A DNA stretch of 64,000 bases from Bacteroidia bacterium (lineage in GTDB: Bacteria; Bacteroidota; Bacteroidia; Flavobacteriales; Flavobacteriaceae), in contig JAUIDI010000005.1 in NCBI GenBank assembly GCA_030428705.1, forward strand, positions 62,001-126,000, written 5' to 3'. Below are positions 16,929 to 24,667 of the stretch, one piece after another. The notes beneath the pieces were generated by a model. The model saw only the letters and a list, made by a program, of their open reading frames with translations, ran no database searches and was not told the DNA's origin. The position numbers and the translations under genes are program-made. Each line of letters opens with the position of its first letter. Positions within the stretch are counted from its first letter, which is position 1.

Positions 16929-18185
16929 ATGTCATATTTGTTTACCTCGGAATCGGTCAGTGAAGGCCACCCGGACAAAGTAGCCGATCAGATCAGTGAT
17001 GCGCTTTTAGACCATTTTTTAGCTTTTGACCCTGAAAGTAAGGTTGCCTGCGAGACGCTTGTAACGACTGGTCAAGTCGTATTGGCAGGAGAGGTTAAGA
17101 GCGATACCTATTTGGATGTTCAGAACATTGCCCGTGGGGTTATCAATAAAATTGGTTATACAGAGGGAGAATATCAGTTCAGCGGTGATTCTTGTGGGGT
17201 TATTTCATTGATTCACGAGCAATCACAAGATATCAATCAAGGTGTCGATCGCGGTAAAAAAGAGGAACAAGGTGCCGGTGACCAAGGGATGATGTTCGGA
17301 TATGCCACAAAGGAAACTTCCAATTATATGCCTTTGGCTCTGGATATTTCACACAAAATCCTTCAGGTTTTGGCCGATTTGCGACGTGCGAATAAAGAGA
17401 TAAAGTACCTACGGCCCGATGCAAAGTCACAAGTGACCATTGAATATTCCGATGACAATGTGCCTCAACGTATCGATGCTATCGTTATTTCAACCCAGCA
17501 CGATGCTTTTGATAAGAACGATGATAAGATGTTGGCTAAGATCAAGAAAGACTTGATTGAGATTTTGATTCCAAAAGTCAAGAAAAAACTACCGAAAAAG
17601 GTCCAGAACCTTTTCGACGATCAGATTACCTATCACATCAATCCTACAGGGAAGTTTGTAATCGGAGGCCCGCATGGTGATACCGGTTTGACGGGAAGAA
17701 AAATCATTGTTGATACCTATGGCGGAAAAGGAGCGCACGGCGGAGGTGCTTTCAGTGGAAAAGATCCGAGTAAAGTTGACAGAAGTGCGGCGTATGCTTC
17801 ACGCCATATTGCCAAAAACTTGGTTGCCGCAGGTGTTGCGGATGAAATTTTGGTACAAGTCAGCTATGCTATTGGAGTGGTCGAACCTACTTCAATATTT
17901 GTAGATACCTACGGTAGGTCGAACGTAGATTTGACTGATGGTGAAATAGCAAAAAAGGTTGAGAACTTATTCGATATGCGCCCATTTGCCATCGAAAAAC
18001 GCCTAAAACTGAGAAACCCCATTTATCTTGAATCGGCTGCATATGGACACATGGGCAAAGACCCCAAAGTGGTCAAGAAAGTCTATGAATCTCCATATAA
18101 TGGACGTGTTGAAAAGGAAGTCGAGCTTTTTACCTGGGAGAAATTGGATATGGTTGACAAGGTCAAAAAAGCATTCAAAATATAA
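16929..18185 (+). CDS. metK: S-adenosylmethionine synthetase
   Basis: A 418-residue cytosolic enzyme joining methionine and ATP to make S-adenosylmethionine. Seen: [21 protein letters not shown] with the ATP-binding His and Asp; [13 protein letters not shown], the GAGDQG hexapeptide signature; [14 protein letters not shown] and [20 protein letters not shown], the C-terminal ATP/Mg loop with [16 protein letters not shown]. The length is slightly above the usual 380-400 residues. It is preceded by a long structured leader (SAM-II-like riboswitch) and followed by the SAM-I-controlled sulfhydrylase gene, opening the methionine region of the window. Confidence 0.97.
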   Translation: MSYLFTSESVSEGHPDKVADQISDALLDHFLAFDPESKVACETLVTTGQVVLAGEVKSDTYLDVQNIARGVINKIGYTEGEYQFSGDSCGVISLIHEQSQDINQGVDRGKKEEQGAGDQGMMFGYATKETSNYMPLALDISHKILQVLADLRRANKEIKYLRPDAKSQVTIEYSDDNVPQRIDAIVISTQHDAFDKNDDKMLAKIKKDLIEILIPKVKKKLPKKVQNLFDDQITYHINPTGKFVIGGPHGDTGLTGRKIIVDTYGGKGAHGGGAFSGKDPSKVDRSAAYASRHIAKNLVAAGVADEILVQVSYAIGVVEPTSIFVDTYGRSNVDLTDGEIAKKVENLFDMRPFAIEKRLKLRNPIYLESAAYGHMGKDPKVVKKVYESPYNGRVEKEVELFTWEKLDMVDKVKKAFKI

Positions 18186-18225
18186 ATTTTTTCAAAAAAA
18201 ATAGGGAATTTAAATATTCCGACTA

Positions 18226-18233
18226 TATATTTG
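18226..18233 (+). promoter_or_regulatory. candidate -7 box for the SAM-I leader of the sulfhydrylase gene
   Basis: TATATTTG matches TAnnTTTG, 30 bases before the first base of the SAM-I aptamer, so transcription would begin just ahead of the riboswitch. Confidence 0.45.
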
Positions 18234-18263
18234 TCCCAACAAAGTTCAAACACGTATTGAATA

Positions 18264-18397
18264 GTTATCAAGAAAGGTGGAGGGAATAGACCCTTTGAAG
18301 CCTTAGCAACCCTTTGTACTATCCGATAGCTGTCGGTGCCAAAGAAGGTGCTAAATTCTACTGAGTGCTGAATTCTATTCGGTATCCGGCAGATAAC
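18264..18397 (+). ncRNA. SAM-I (S-box) riboswitch
   Basis: P1 is GTTATC (18264-18269) with GATAAC (18392-18397). The core follows the S-box order: AAGAAAGGTGGAGGGA, then GACCC, TGAAGCCTTAGCAACC and GAAGGTGCTAAATTC, all near-identical to the family consensus. A variable P3/P4 arm separates the parts. It lies 124 bases upstream of the O-acetylhomoserine sulfhydrylase gene and should repress it when SAM is plentiful. No clear intrinsic terminator follows; a short hairpin (AATTACA/TGTAATT, 18405-18420) comes directly after P1, so the output mechanism is uncertain. Confidence 0.92.
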
Positions 18398-18521
18398 GTA
18401 AATAAATTACATCTGTAATTATTCACTTTCTTATAACTTTTTGATTTGACCGATTCGCATTGCCCGCGTTTTGAGTTTGGCTTTTTAATTATTTGTTTAA
18501 CGATTAAAAATCCTTAAAATC

Positions 18522-19814
18522 ATGAGTGATCAAAAATTTTCAACGAATGCCCTTCATGCAGGGCATGACACGACCGCAAATGGCGGTACCAGGGCAGTAC
18601 CTATTTATCAGAGTACGGCCTATGTCTTCAACAATGCCGACCATGCGGCCAATTTGTTCAACTTATCGGAACCCGGTTTCATCTATACGAGGCTGAACAA
18701 CCCTACCAATGATATTCTTGAGCAGCGTTTGGCAGCTTTAGAAGGAGGAATTGCGGCCGTGGCAACGGCTTCCGGTACTGCGGCCATATCAACAGCGCTT
18801 TTGGTTCTTTTAAGAGCTGGGGACCATATAGTCGCCTCGAACAGTCTTTATGGGGGAACCTACAATTTGCTGTCCAACACTTTACCCAGGTTGGGTATCA
18901 CTACTACTTTTGTAGACCCTGAAGACCCTACCAATTTCGGAAAGGCAATTCAGGAAAATACCCGAGCCATTTTTGTTGAATCCTTAGGAAACCCAAAACT
19001 CGATGTACTTGATTTGAAAGCTATTTCCTCTGAAGCTAAGGCTGCCAAGATTCCTTTCATTGTGGACAATACGGTAGCAACTCCCGCTTTGTTGAACCCG
19101 ATTGAACATGGCGCTAATATCGTTGTCCATTCATTGACCAAATACATCAATGGAAATGGCACGGCATTAGGAGGCGCTATTATCGATGCGGGAACCTTTG
19201 ACTACGGCAATGGAAAATTCCCCGAGTTTACCGAGCCTTCTCCAGGTTACCACGGTTTGGTCTATCACGAAGCCTTGGGGCCTGTCGCCTTTATCGCCAA
19301 AGTTCGTATCGAGGGCCTTCGTGATTTCGGTGGAGCGCCCAGTCCTTTCAATTCTTTCCAAATCATACAAGGATTGGAAACTTTGGAAATACGCATGAAA
19401 AAACACAGTGAAAACGCCTTGGCACTTGCTGAGTGGCTTGAAGACAGAAATGAAGTGGCCTGGGTGAACTACCCTGGTTTGAAAACCAGTAAATATAAGG
19501 CGCAGGCAGATGCCTATCTTCCAAAAGGCCAAAGCGGTATAGTCACGTTTGGGGTAAAAGGCGGATTTGATTCCGCGAAAAAGATTGCCGACAACACAAA
19601 GTTATTCTCTTTGTTAGCGAATATCGGCGACTCAAAATCATTGATTATCCACCCGGCGAGTACGACCCACCAACAATTGGATGATGCGGCCCAGGAATCG
19701 ACTGGGGTGACAAAAGATCTGATTCGTCTTTCTGTCGGTCTTGAAGATTTGGAAGATTTAAAAGCAGATTTGGAAAGTGCATTTGCCACAATCGACAAAT
19801 CGGTTTTAGCTTAA
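18522..19814 (+). CDS. metY: O-acetylhomoserine sulfhydrylase
   Basis: A 430-residue PLP enzyme of the Cys/Met metabolism family that makes homocysteine from O-acetylhomoserine and sulfide. Seen: TNALHAGHDTTANGGTRAVP at the N-terminus; a Gly-rich PLP phosphate region (ATASGTAAISTALLVLLRAG); DNTVATPALLNPIEHGANIV with the PLP-ring Asp; VHSLTKYINGNGTALGG with the Schiff-base Lys; and SLIIHPASTTHQQLDD. The length near 430, rather than 400, and the insertion after the Lys point to the O-acetylhomoserine type. The SAM-I riboswitch upstream supports a methionine role. The acetylhomoserine it needs would come from the next gene. Confidence 0.92.
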   Translation: MSDQKFSTNALHAGHDTTANGGTRAVPIYQSTAYVFNNADHAANLFNLSEPGFIYTRLNNPTNDILEQRLAALEGGIAAVATASGTAAISTALLVLLRAGDHIVASNSLYGGTYNLLSNTLPRLGITTTFVDPEDPTNFGKAIQENTRAIFVESLGNPKLDVLDLKAISSEAKAAKIPFIVDNTVATPALLNPIEHGANIVVHSLTKYINGNGTALGGAIIDAGTFDYGNGKFPEFTEPSPGYHGLVYHEALGPVAFIAKVRIEGLRDFGGAPSPFNSFQIIQGLETLEIRMKKHSENALALAEWLEDRNEVAWVNYPGLKTSKYKAQADAYLPKGQSGIVTFGVKGGFDSAKKIADNTKLFSLLANIGDSKSLIIHPASTTHQQLDDAAQESTGVTKDLIRLSVGLEDLEDLKADLESAFATIDKSVLA

Positions 19815-19832
19815 TAGATTTAAGTCATATCC

Positions 19833-19868
19833 GGCGCAGTGACGGTGTTTTCATTTTGGCACTGCGCC
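19833..19868 (+). other. intercistronic hairpin between metY and the metX-thrA fusion
   Basis: GGCGCAGTG (19833-19841) and CACTGCGCC (19860-19868) form a perfect 9-bp GC-rich stem with an 18-base loop. No T run follows, so it is not a standard terminator; it may stabilise the upstream message or dampen read-through. Confidence 0.5.
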
Positions 19869-19898
19869 TGCAAAGACATCCGTTTTATCAAATAATCC

Positions 19899-22800
19899 AT
19901 GCATCGACTAAAAATAGAAAATTTTATCACCCTAAGCGGTGTTTCCCAAGATATAGAACTTTCATACCAGATTTTTGGTAGCGAACTTCATTCGGCCCCC
20001 ATCGTATTGGTCAACCATGCCCTTACGGGAAATTCAAATGTCACCGGTGACGATGGTTGGTGGTCGGCACTGATCGGCGAAGGTAAATGTATCGATACCC
20101 AAAAGTATACTATACTTTCGTTCAATATTCCGGGTAATGGCTATGACGGCTTTGTCATCGAAAACTATAAGGATTTTGTTGCGGGAGATATTGCAAGGAT
20201 TTTTTTATTGGGATTGGAACATTTAAAGGTCAATAAATTGTTCGCGATCATCGGTGGCTCGTTGGGAGGTGGTATCGCTTGGGAAATGGCTGCAGTGAAT
20301 CCGAAAATCACTGAACACTTGATTCCGGTGGCTTCGGATTGGAAATCAACTGATTGGCTCATCGCCAATTGCCAGATTCAAGAACAATTCTTGGTGAACT
20401 CAAAGCAACCCGTTCACGATGCCCGTATGCATGCCATGTTGTGCTACCGCACTCCCGAGTCCTTTAAGGAGCGTTTCAAAAGAAGTACCAATGAAGAGCT
20501 TCAGGTCTTTAACGTTGAGAGTTGGTTGATGCACCATGGAAAAAAACTACAGGAACGTTTTCAACTTTCTGCCTATAAATTAATGAATCAGTTGTTGAAA
20601 ACGATTGATATCACCCGTGACGATGAACAAAAGTTTGTCGATTTACAGCATAGCGATACGAACATTCATATCGTCGGAGTGGATTCGGATCTCTTTTTCA
20701 CGGCCAAGGAAAACAAAGAGACTTTCCGACAATTGGCACAGGCCAACAGTAATGTTACTTATGGTGAAGTACAGTCGTTACATGGCCACGATGCTTTTTT
20801 GATCGAGTTCGAACAAATGCAAAAATTATTAGACGGTATTTTCAATCGGAACGGGAAATCAAAAAAGTACAAGATACTTAAGTTTGGAGGCAAATCGTTG
20901 AGCAATGGTGAAGGCCTTGGCAGTGTATTGGAAATCGTCAAGACGAAAGTCGATAATGGCGAACAGATAGCACTCGTGTTATCCGCTCGCGAAAAAGCTA
21001 CCGACCAGTTAGAATTGATGCTGGACAAGGCTGCGAACGGTCAAGATTTCTCAAAAGATTTCAAGGATTTCGAAGCATATCAAAGCCATTTGTACAAAAA
21101 CGTAAACCTTTCGGAAGAGTTTGGCAATTTGTTCAAGCTTTTGGAGGGTGTCTCCTTTCTTGGGGATTACAGTATAAAGATTAAAGATCAGGTCTTGGCT
21201 TACGGTGAACTGATCTCGGCAAAACTGGTGACCAAGCTGTTGATTGGAAAGGGCGTCAAGGCCGTTTGTGTCGATTCGAGAAAACTCATAAAGACGGATG
21301 ATAATTTTGGTGATGCACGGGTACTGGAGGCGGTTTCAAAAGAGAACGTATTGCTCGAATTTGCGAGATTCGATGCCGAAGCGGTGCCTGTAATTACGGG
21401 TTTTATCGCTTCGACCGAAAATGGTGAGACCACCACCTTGGGGAGAAACGGAAGCAATTATTCGGCTGCTTTGATAGCCAATTTTTTGGATGCCGAGGAG
21501 CTTCAGAACTATACCCATGTTGACGGTATTTTTACGGCCAACCCGGATTATGTGGCCGATGCCCAACGTATTTCCGAGCTTTCTTATGCCGAGGCCAATG
21601 AGTTGGCAAGTTTCGGGGCCAATATTCTTCATGCGAAGACCATTATTCCGTTGATCGAAAAAAATATCCCGCTTCGCATCCTCAATACTTTTAAAAGAGA
21701 AAATGAGGGTACGTTGATCAGTGCCAAAACCAGCAAAGAAGGTATTAAATCGCTTTCGGTAATCGAAAATGTTTCATTGATCAATCTTGAAGGCAGGGGC
21801 TTGTTGGGCAAAGTCGGTGTCGATGCCCGAATTTTTAGGGCATTGGGAGAGAACAATATCAGCGTGAGCATAATTTCGCAGGGATCTTCAGAAAGAGGTA
21901 TCGGGCTAGTGGTCAATGCAGATAAGGCGCAGCAGGCTAAAAAGGCATTGCAGCATGAGTTTAGCAGTGATTTTTATGCAAAGGATATTAATACGATAAC
22001 GGTCGTTGATCAGGTTTCGGTCATTTCCATAATCGGTCAGGACCTGAGTTCTTTTCACAAGCCCTACAACGCATTGATTACGAATCAAATCGTGCCCTTG
22101 TTGTTCAATAATACGGTAACCGGAAAAAATGTGAGTCTGGTTGTCAAGAAATCGGACCTGAAGAAGGCTTTGAACGTAATGCACGGGCAGATTTTCGGAA
22201 TAAGCAAAAAAGTGAACGTCGCCATTTTTGGGCATGGCAATGTCGGTGGAACCTTGATCGACCAGATCTTAAAATCATCAAAGACCATAGAGAAAAGAAA
22301 AGCTATCGACTTGAACGTTTTCGCCGTGGCCAATTCAAGAAGATTACTTTTGGATAAAGATGGAATTCCGAAAAACTGGGAGTCTGCTATTGAAGTGAAA
22401 GGAAACGAATACAAGGTCGGTGATGTGTTCGATTTTGCGAGAAAACACCATCTTGAGAATCTGATTATGGTCGATAATACGGCTAATGAGGAGTTTGTTT
22501 CCAATTATTTCGAGTTTGTTGAGAACGGTTTTGATTTGGTATCATCGAACAAGATTGCGAACACCTTGGGTTTCGATTATTATCAGTTGTTAAGGGAAGA
22601 ACTTGCAAAGAACCAAAAGCAATATTTATATGAAACAAATGTGGGCGCTGGCCTGCCGTTGATCGATACCATTAAGTTGTTGCACTTGTCTGGCGAAAAT
22701 ATCACGCGTATCAAGGGTGTTTTTTCAGGAAGCCTGAGTTATATCTTCAATACGTTTTCAGAAGTCGATATGCCTTTTTCCTCGATTCTTAAAAATGCTG

Positions 22801-23282
22801 TGCAAAAAGGATTTACTGAACCGGATCCCAGGGAGGATCTTTCGGGTAATGACGTAGGCCGCAAATTATTGATTCTTGCCCGTGAGCTCGATTTAAGAAA
22901 TGAGTTTTCCGATATCAAGATTCAAAATTTGATACCGAGTTCTTTGAGAGAGGGGGAGGTTACTTTTTTTATGGAAAATCTTGACGTACTTGACGATCAA
23001 TACAATGAAATCAAGAAAAACCAAAAACCCCAACATGTACTTAGGTATGTCGGTGACCTACATGGTAATCTCCAAAAGGAAAAAGGCATTTTGGATGTTA
23101 AATTGGTTTCCGTTCCCAAGGAGAGTGCCTTAGGGCAGGTCAAGGGTTCCGATTCGATCATTGAAATTTACACGGAATCATACGGAGAACATCCACTGGT
23201 CATTCAAGGTGCAGGGGCAGGGGCCGCTGTGACCGCTCGGGGTGTTTTTGGCGATATTTTACGGATAGCGGAAAAGTTATAG
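19899..23282 (+). CDS. MetX-aspartokinase-homoserine dehydrogenase three-domain fusion
   Basis: A 1127-residue protein with three enzyme units. Residues 1-~315 are a homoserine O-acetyltransferase-like alpha/beta hydrolase: VNHALTGNSNV, nucleophile Ser121 in IGGSLGG, Asp264 in VGVDSDLF, His297 in HGHDAFL. Residues ~324-610 align with the aspartokinase domain of ThrA, followed by ACT-like regions to ~765. Residues ~772-1127 are homoserine dehydrogenase: FGHGNVGG dinucleotide site, SNKIAN, YETNVGAGLPLIDT, GSLSYIFNTF and TEPDPREDLSGNDVGRKL. The transferase and dehydrogenase motifs are intact. The kinase unit departs from consensus: Lys332 in KFGGKS (usually Thr/Ser), Asn520 in GRNGSN (usually Asp), His540 in THVDG (usually Asp) and NPD at 548-550 (usually DPR). 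It may therefore lack kinase activity. It lies between two trans-sulfuration genes and would supply O-acetylhomoserine from aspartate semialdehyde. Confidence 0.9.
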   Translation: MHRLKIENFITLSGVSQDIELSYQIFGSELHSAPIVLVNHALTGNSNVTGDDGWWSALIGEGKCIDTQKYTILSFNIPGNGYDGFVIENYKDFVAGDIARIFLLGLEHLKVNKLFAIIGGSLGGGIAWEMAAVNPKITEHLIPVASDWKSTDWLIANCQIQEQFLVNSKQPVHDARMHAMLCYRTPESFKERFKRSTNEELQVFNVESWLMHHGKKLQERFQLSAYKLMNQLLKTIDITRDDEQKFVDLQHSDTNIHIVGVDSDLFFTAKENKETFRQLAQANSNVTYGEVQSLHGHDAFLIEFEQMQKLLDGIFNRNGKSKKYKILKFGGKSLSNGEGLGSVLEIVKTKVDNGEQIALVLSAREKATDQLELMLDKAANGQDFSKDFKDFEAYQSHLYKNVNLSEEFGNLFKLLEGVSFLGDYSIKIKDQVLAYGELISAKLVTKLLIGKGVKAVCVDSRKLIKTDDNFGDARVLEAVSKENVLLEFARFDAEAVPVITGFIASTENGETTTLGRNGSNYSAALIANFLDAEELQNYTHVDGIFTANPDYVADAQRISELSYAEANELASFGANILHAKTIIPLIEKNIPLRILNTFKRENEGTLISAKTSKEGIKSLSVIENVSLINLEGRGLLGKVGVDARIFRALGENNISVSIISQGSSERGIGLVVNADKAQQAKKALQHEFSSDFYAKDINTITVVDQVSVISIIGQDLSSFHKPYNALITNQIVPLLFNNTVTGKNVSLVVKKSDLKKALNVMHGQIFGISKKVNVAIFGHGNVGGTLIDQILKSSKTIEKRKAIDLNVFAVANSRRLLLDKDGIPKNWESAIEVKGNEYKVGDVFDFARKHHLENLIMVDNTANEEFVSNYFEFVENGFDLVSSNKIANTLGFDYYQLLREELAKNQKQYLYETNVGAGLPLIDTIKLLHLSGENITRIKGVFSGSLSYIFNTFSEVDMPFSSILKNAVQKGFTEPDPREDLSGNDVGRKLLILARELDLRNEFSDIKIQNLIPSSLREGEVTFFMENLDVLDDQYNEIKKNQKPQHVLRYVGDLHGNLQKEKGILDVKLVSVPKESALGQVKGSDSIIEIYTESYGEHPLVIQGAGAGAAVTARGVFGDILRIAEKL

Positions 23283-23327
23283 GAAGTATGAAATAAGAAG
23301 TACGAGGTAAGAAGTATAAAGTAGTAT
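23281..23327 (+). repeat. dispersed repeat, TACGA type
   Basis: Degenerate tandem of GAAGTA(C/T)GA-like units (AGTATGAAATAAGAAGTACG and onward) starting at the stop codon of the fusion gene. The same type recurs at 29078-29110, 41080-41106, 42223-42251 and 52511-52530. Confidence 0.5.
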
Positions 23328-23346
23328 TTTAAACGCTTTGTTTTTA

Positions 23347-23460
23347 GGGCAAATAGCCAAAAGCAAAAGGCCAACGGCCAAAAGCCAACAAGCTAACAAC
23401 AAACGGCAAAAACAATGAAAGCCAAGAAAACCAACGACGGCCAACGGCCAATAGCCAAAG
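23347..23460. repeat. degenerate GCCAAnnGCC repeat array running into a coding sequence
   Basis: Several imperfect units of the type GGCCAACGGCCAAAAGCCAA occupy the intergenic stretch and continue past the start codon at 23415 to about 23460. Codons 3-16 of the next gene are therefore repeat-derived. A similar array lies at 30083-30155 between cysD and cysN. Confidence 0.6.
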
Positions 23461-24617
23461 GTAAGTTTGAAACAAACGCCATTCGAACACAATTGGAACG
23501 CTCACAGTTTCTAGAGCATTCCAGTCCGATGTATTTAACATCCAGTTTTGTATTTGAGGATGCCGAAGATATGCGTGCCTCCTTTGCCGAGGAAAAAGAT
23601 AGAAATGTCTATTCGCGTTACTCAAATCCAAACTCATCCGAATTTATAGAAAAAGTCTGCCAAATGGAAGGTGCCGAAGATGGTTTTGCCTTTGCTTCTG
23701 GTATGGCAGCAGTGTTCTCTTCGTTGGCTGCCTTATTGAACAGTGGCGATCACATTCTCTCGGCCCGAAGCATTTTCGGTTCGACACATGCTTTGTTTAC
23801 CAATTTCTTTCCGAAATGGAGTATATCGCATACCTATTTTAAAATCGATGAGTTGGATAGGTTGGACGAATTGATCACACCGCAAACCAAGATCATATAT
23901 GCCGAAACACCGACCAATCCTGGAGTGGATATTCTGGATCTTGAAGTTTTAGGAAAAATCGCTAAAAAGCACAATCTTATTTTAGTTATCGATAATTGTT
24001 TCGCTTCCCCCTATTTGCAACAACCTATAAAATTTGGGGCCGATTTGGTCATTCATTCCGGCACGAAACTAATGGATGGCCAAGGACGGGTTCTAGCTGG
24101 AATTACTGTAGGTAACGCGAAATTAATAGACAAAATCTACCGTTTTTCAAGAATTACCGGTCCATCACTTTCACCTTTCAATGCTTGGGTACTGTCGAAG
24201 AGCTTGGAAACTTTGGCCGTTCGGGTGGACAGGCATTGCGAGAACGCGCTGAAACTTGCCGAGTTTTTGGAAAACCATGAAAAGATAAATTGGGTACGGT
24301 ACCCTTTTTTGAAATCGCATCCTAAATACGAAATTGCCAAAAAGCAAATGAAGGCAGGGGGCTGTGTTGTGGCGTTCGAGGTCAAAGGCGGATTGAAAGC
24401 GGGTCAAAAATTTTTCGATTCCATAAAACTGTTATCGCTTTCGGCAAACTTGGGCGATTCAAGAAGTATAGTGACCCATCCTGCTTCAACCACTCACAGT
24501 AAATTATCGATTGAAGAGCGTGCCGAAACGGGTATCACCGATGGTATGGTCCGCGTCTCTGTTGGCTTGGAGCATATTGATGACATTATAAAGGATATTG
24601 CTCAGGCTTTGGCATAA
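23415..24617 (+). CDS. trans-sulfuration PLP enzyme (MetZ/cystathionine gamma-synthase-like)
   Basis: A 400-residue PLP enzyme of the Cys/Met metabolism family. Seen: AIRTQLERSQFLEHSSPMYL at the N-terminus; SRYSNPNSSEFIEKVCQMEG; FASGMAAVFSSLAALLNSGD for the PLP phosphate; AETPTNPGVDILDL; VIDNCFASPYLQQPIKFGAD; IHSGTKLMDGQGRVLAG with the Schiff-base Lys; and VTHPASTTHSKLS. It most resembles the MetZ-type sulfhydrylase branch, forming homocysteine from an activated homoserine; a cystathionine gamma-synthase role is possible. Odd: residues ~3-16 (KKTNDGQRPIAKG) are encoded by a GCCAA-type repeat array that spans the start codon, and no alternative in-frame start lies before the conserved region. 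A minus-strand terminator overlaps its stop codon. Confidence 0.85.
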   Translation: MKAKKTNDGQRPIAKGKFETNAIRTQLERSQFLEHSSPMYLTSSFVFEDAEDMRASFAEEKDRNVYSRYSNPNSSEFIEKVCQMEGAEDGFAFASGMAAVFSSLAALLNSGDHILSARSIFGSTHALFTNFFPKWSISHTYFKIDELDRLDELITPQTKIIYAETPTNPGVDILDLEVLGKIAKKHNLILVIDNCFASPYLQQPIKFGADLVIHSGTKLMDGQGRVLAGITVGNAKLIDKIYRFSRITGPSLSPFNAWVLSKSLETLAVRVDRHCENALKLAEFLENHEKINWVRYPFLKSHPKYEIAKKQMKAGGCVVAFEVKGGLKAGQKFFDSIKLLSLSANLGDSRSIVTHPASTTHSKLSIEERAETGITDGMVRVSVGLEHIDDIIKDIAQALA

Positions 24618-24645
24618 AAAAGCTGCGTATTTGAAGTACGCAGCT
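24615..24645 (-). terminator. Rho-independent terminator of the molybdenum hydroxylase operon
   Basis: On the minus strand, AGCTGCGTA (24645-24637) pairs with TACGCAGCT (24629-24621), followed by six T residues. It ends the leftward iorAB-like transcript 23 bases past its stop and overlaps the 3' end of the convergent gene. Confidence 0.85.
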
Positions 24646-24667
24646 AAATAGAGTAATATGCTTAAAT

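Noticed and set aside
18405-18420. Hairpin after the first SAM-I aptamer considered as an intrinsic terminator.
   Set aside because: The stem is AT-rich and no T run follows, so a terminator call is not supported.
23347-23460. Repeat array considered as a CRISPR-like array.
   Set aside because: Units are short and degenerate, spacers are absent or irregular, and no cas gene is near.
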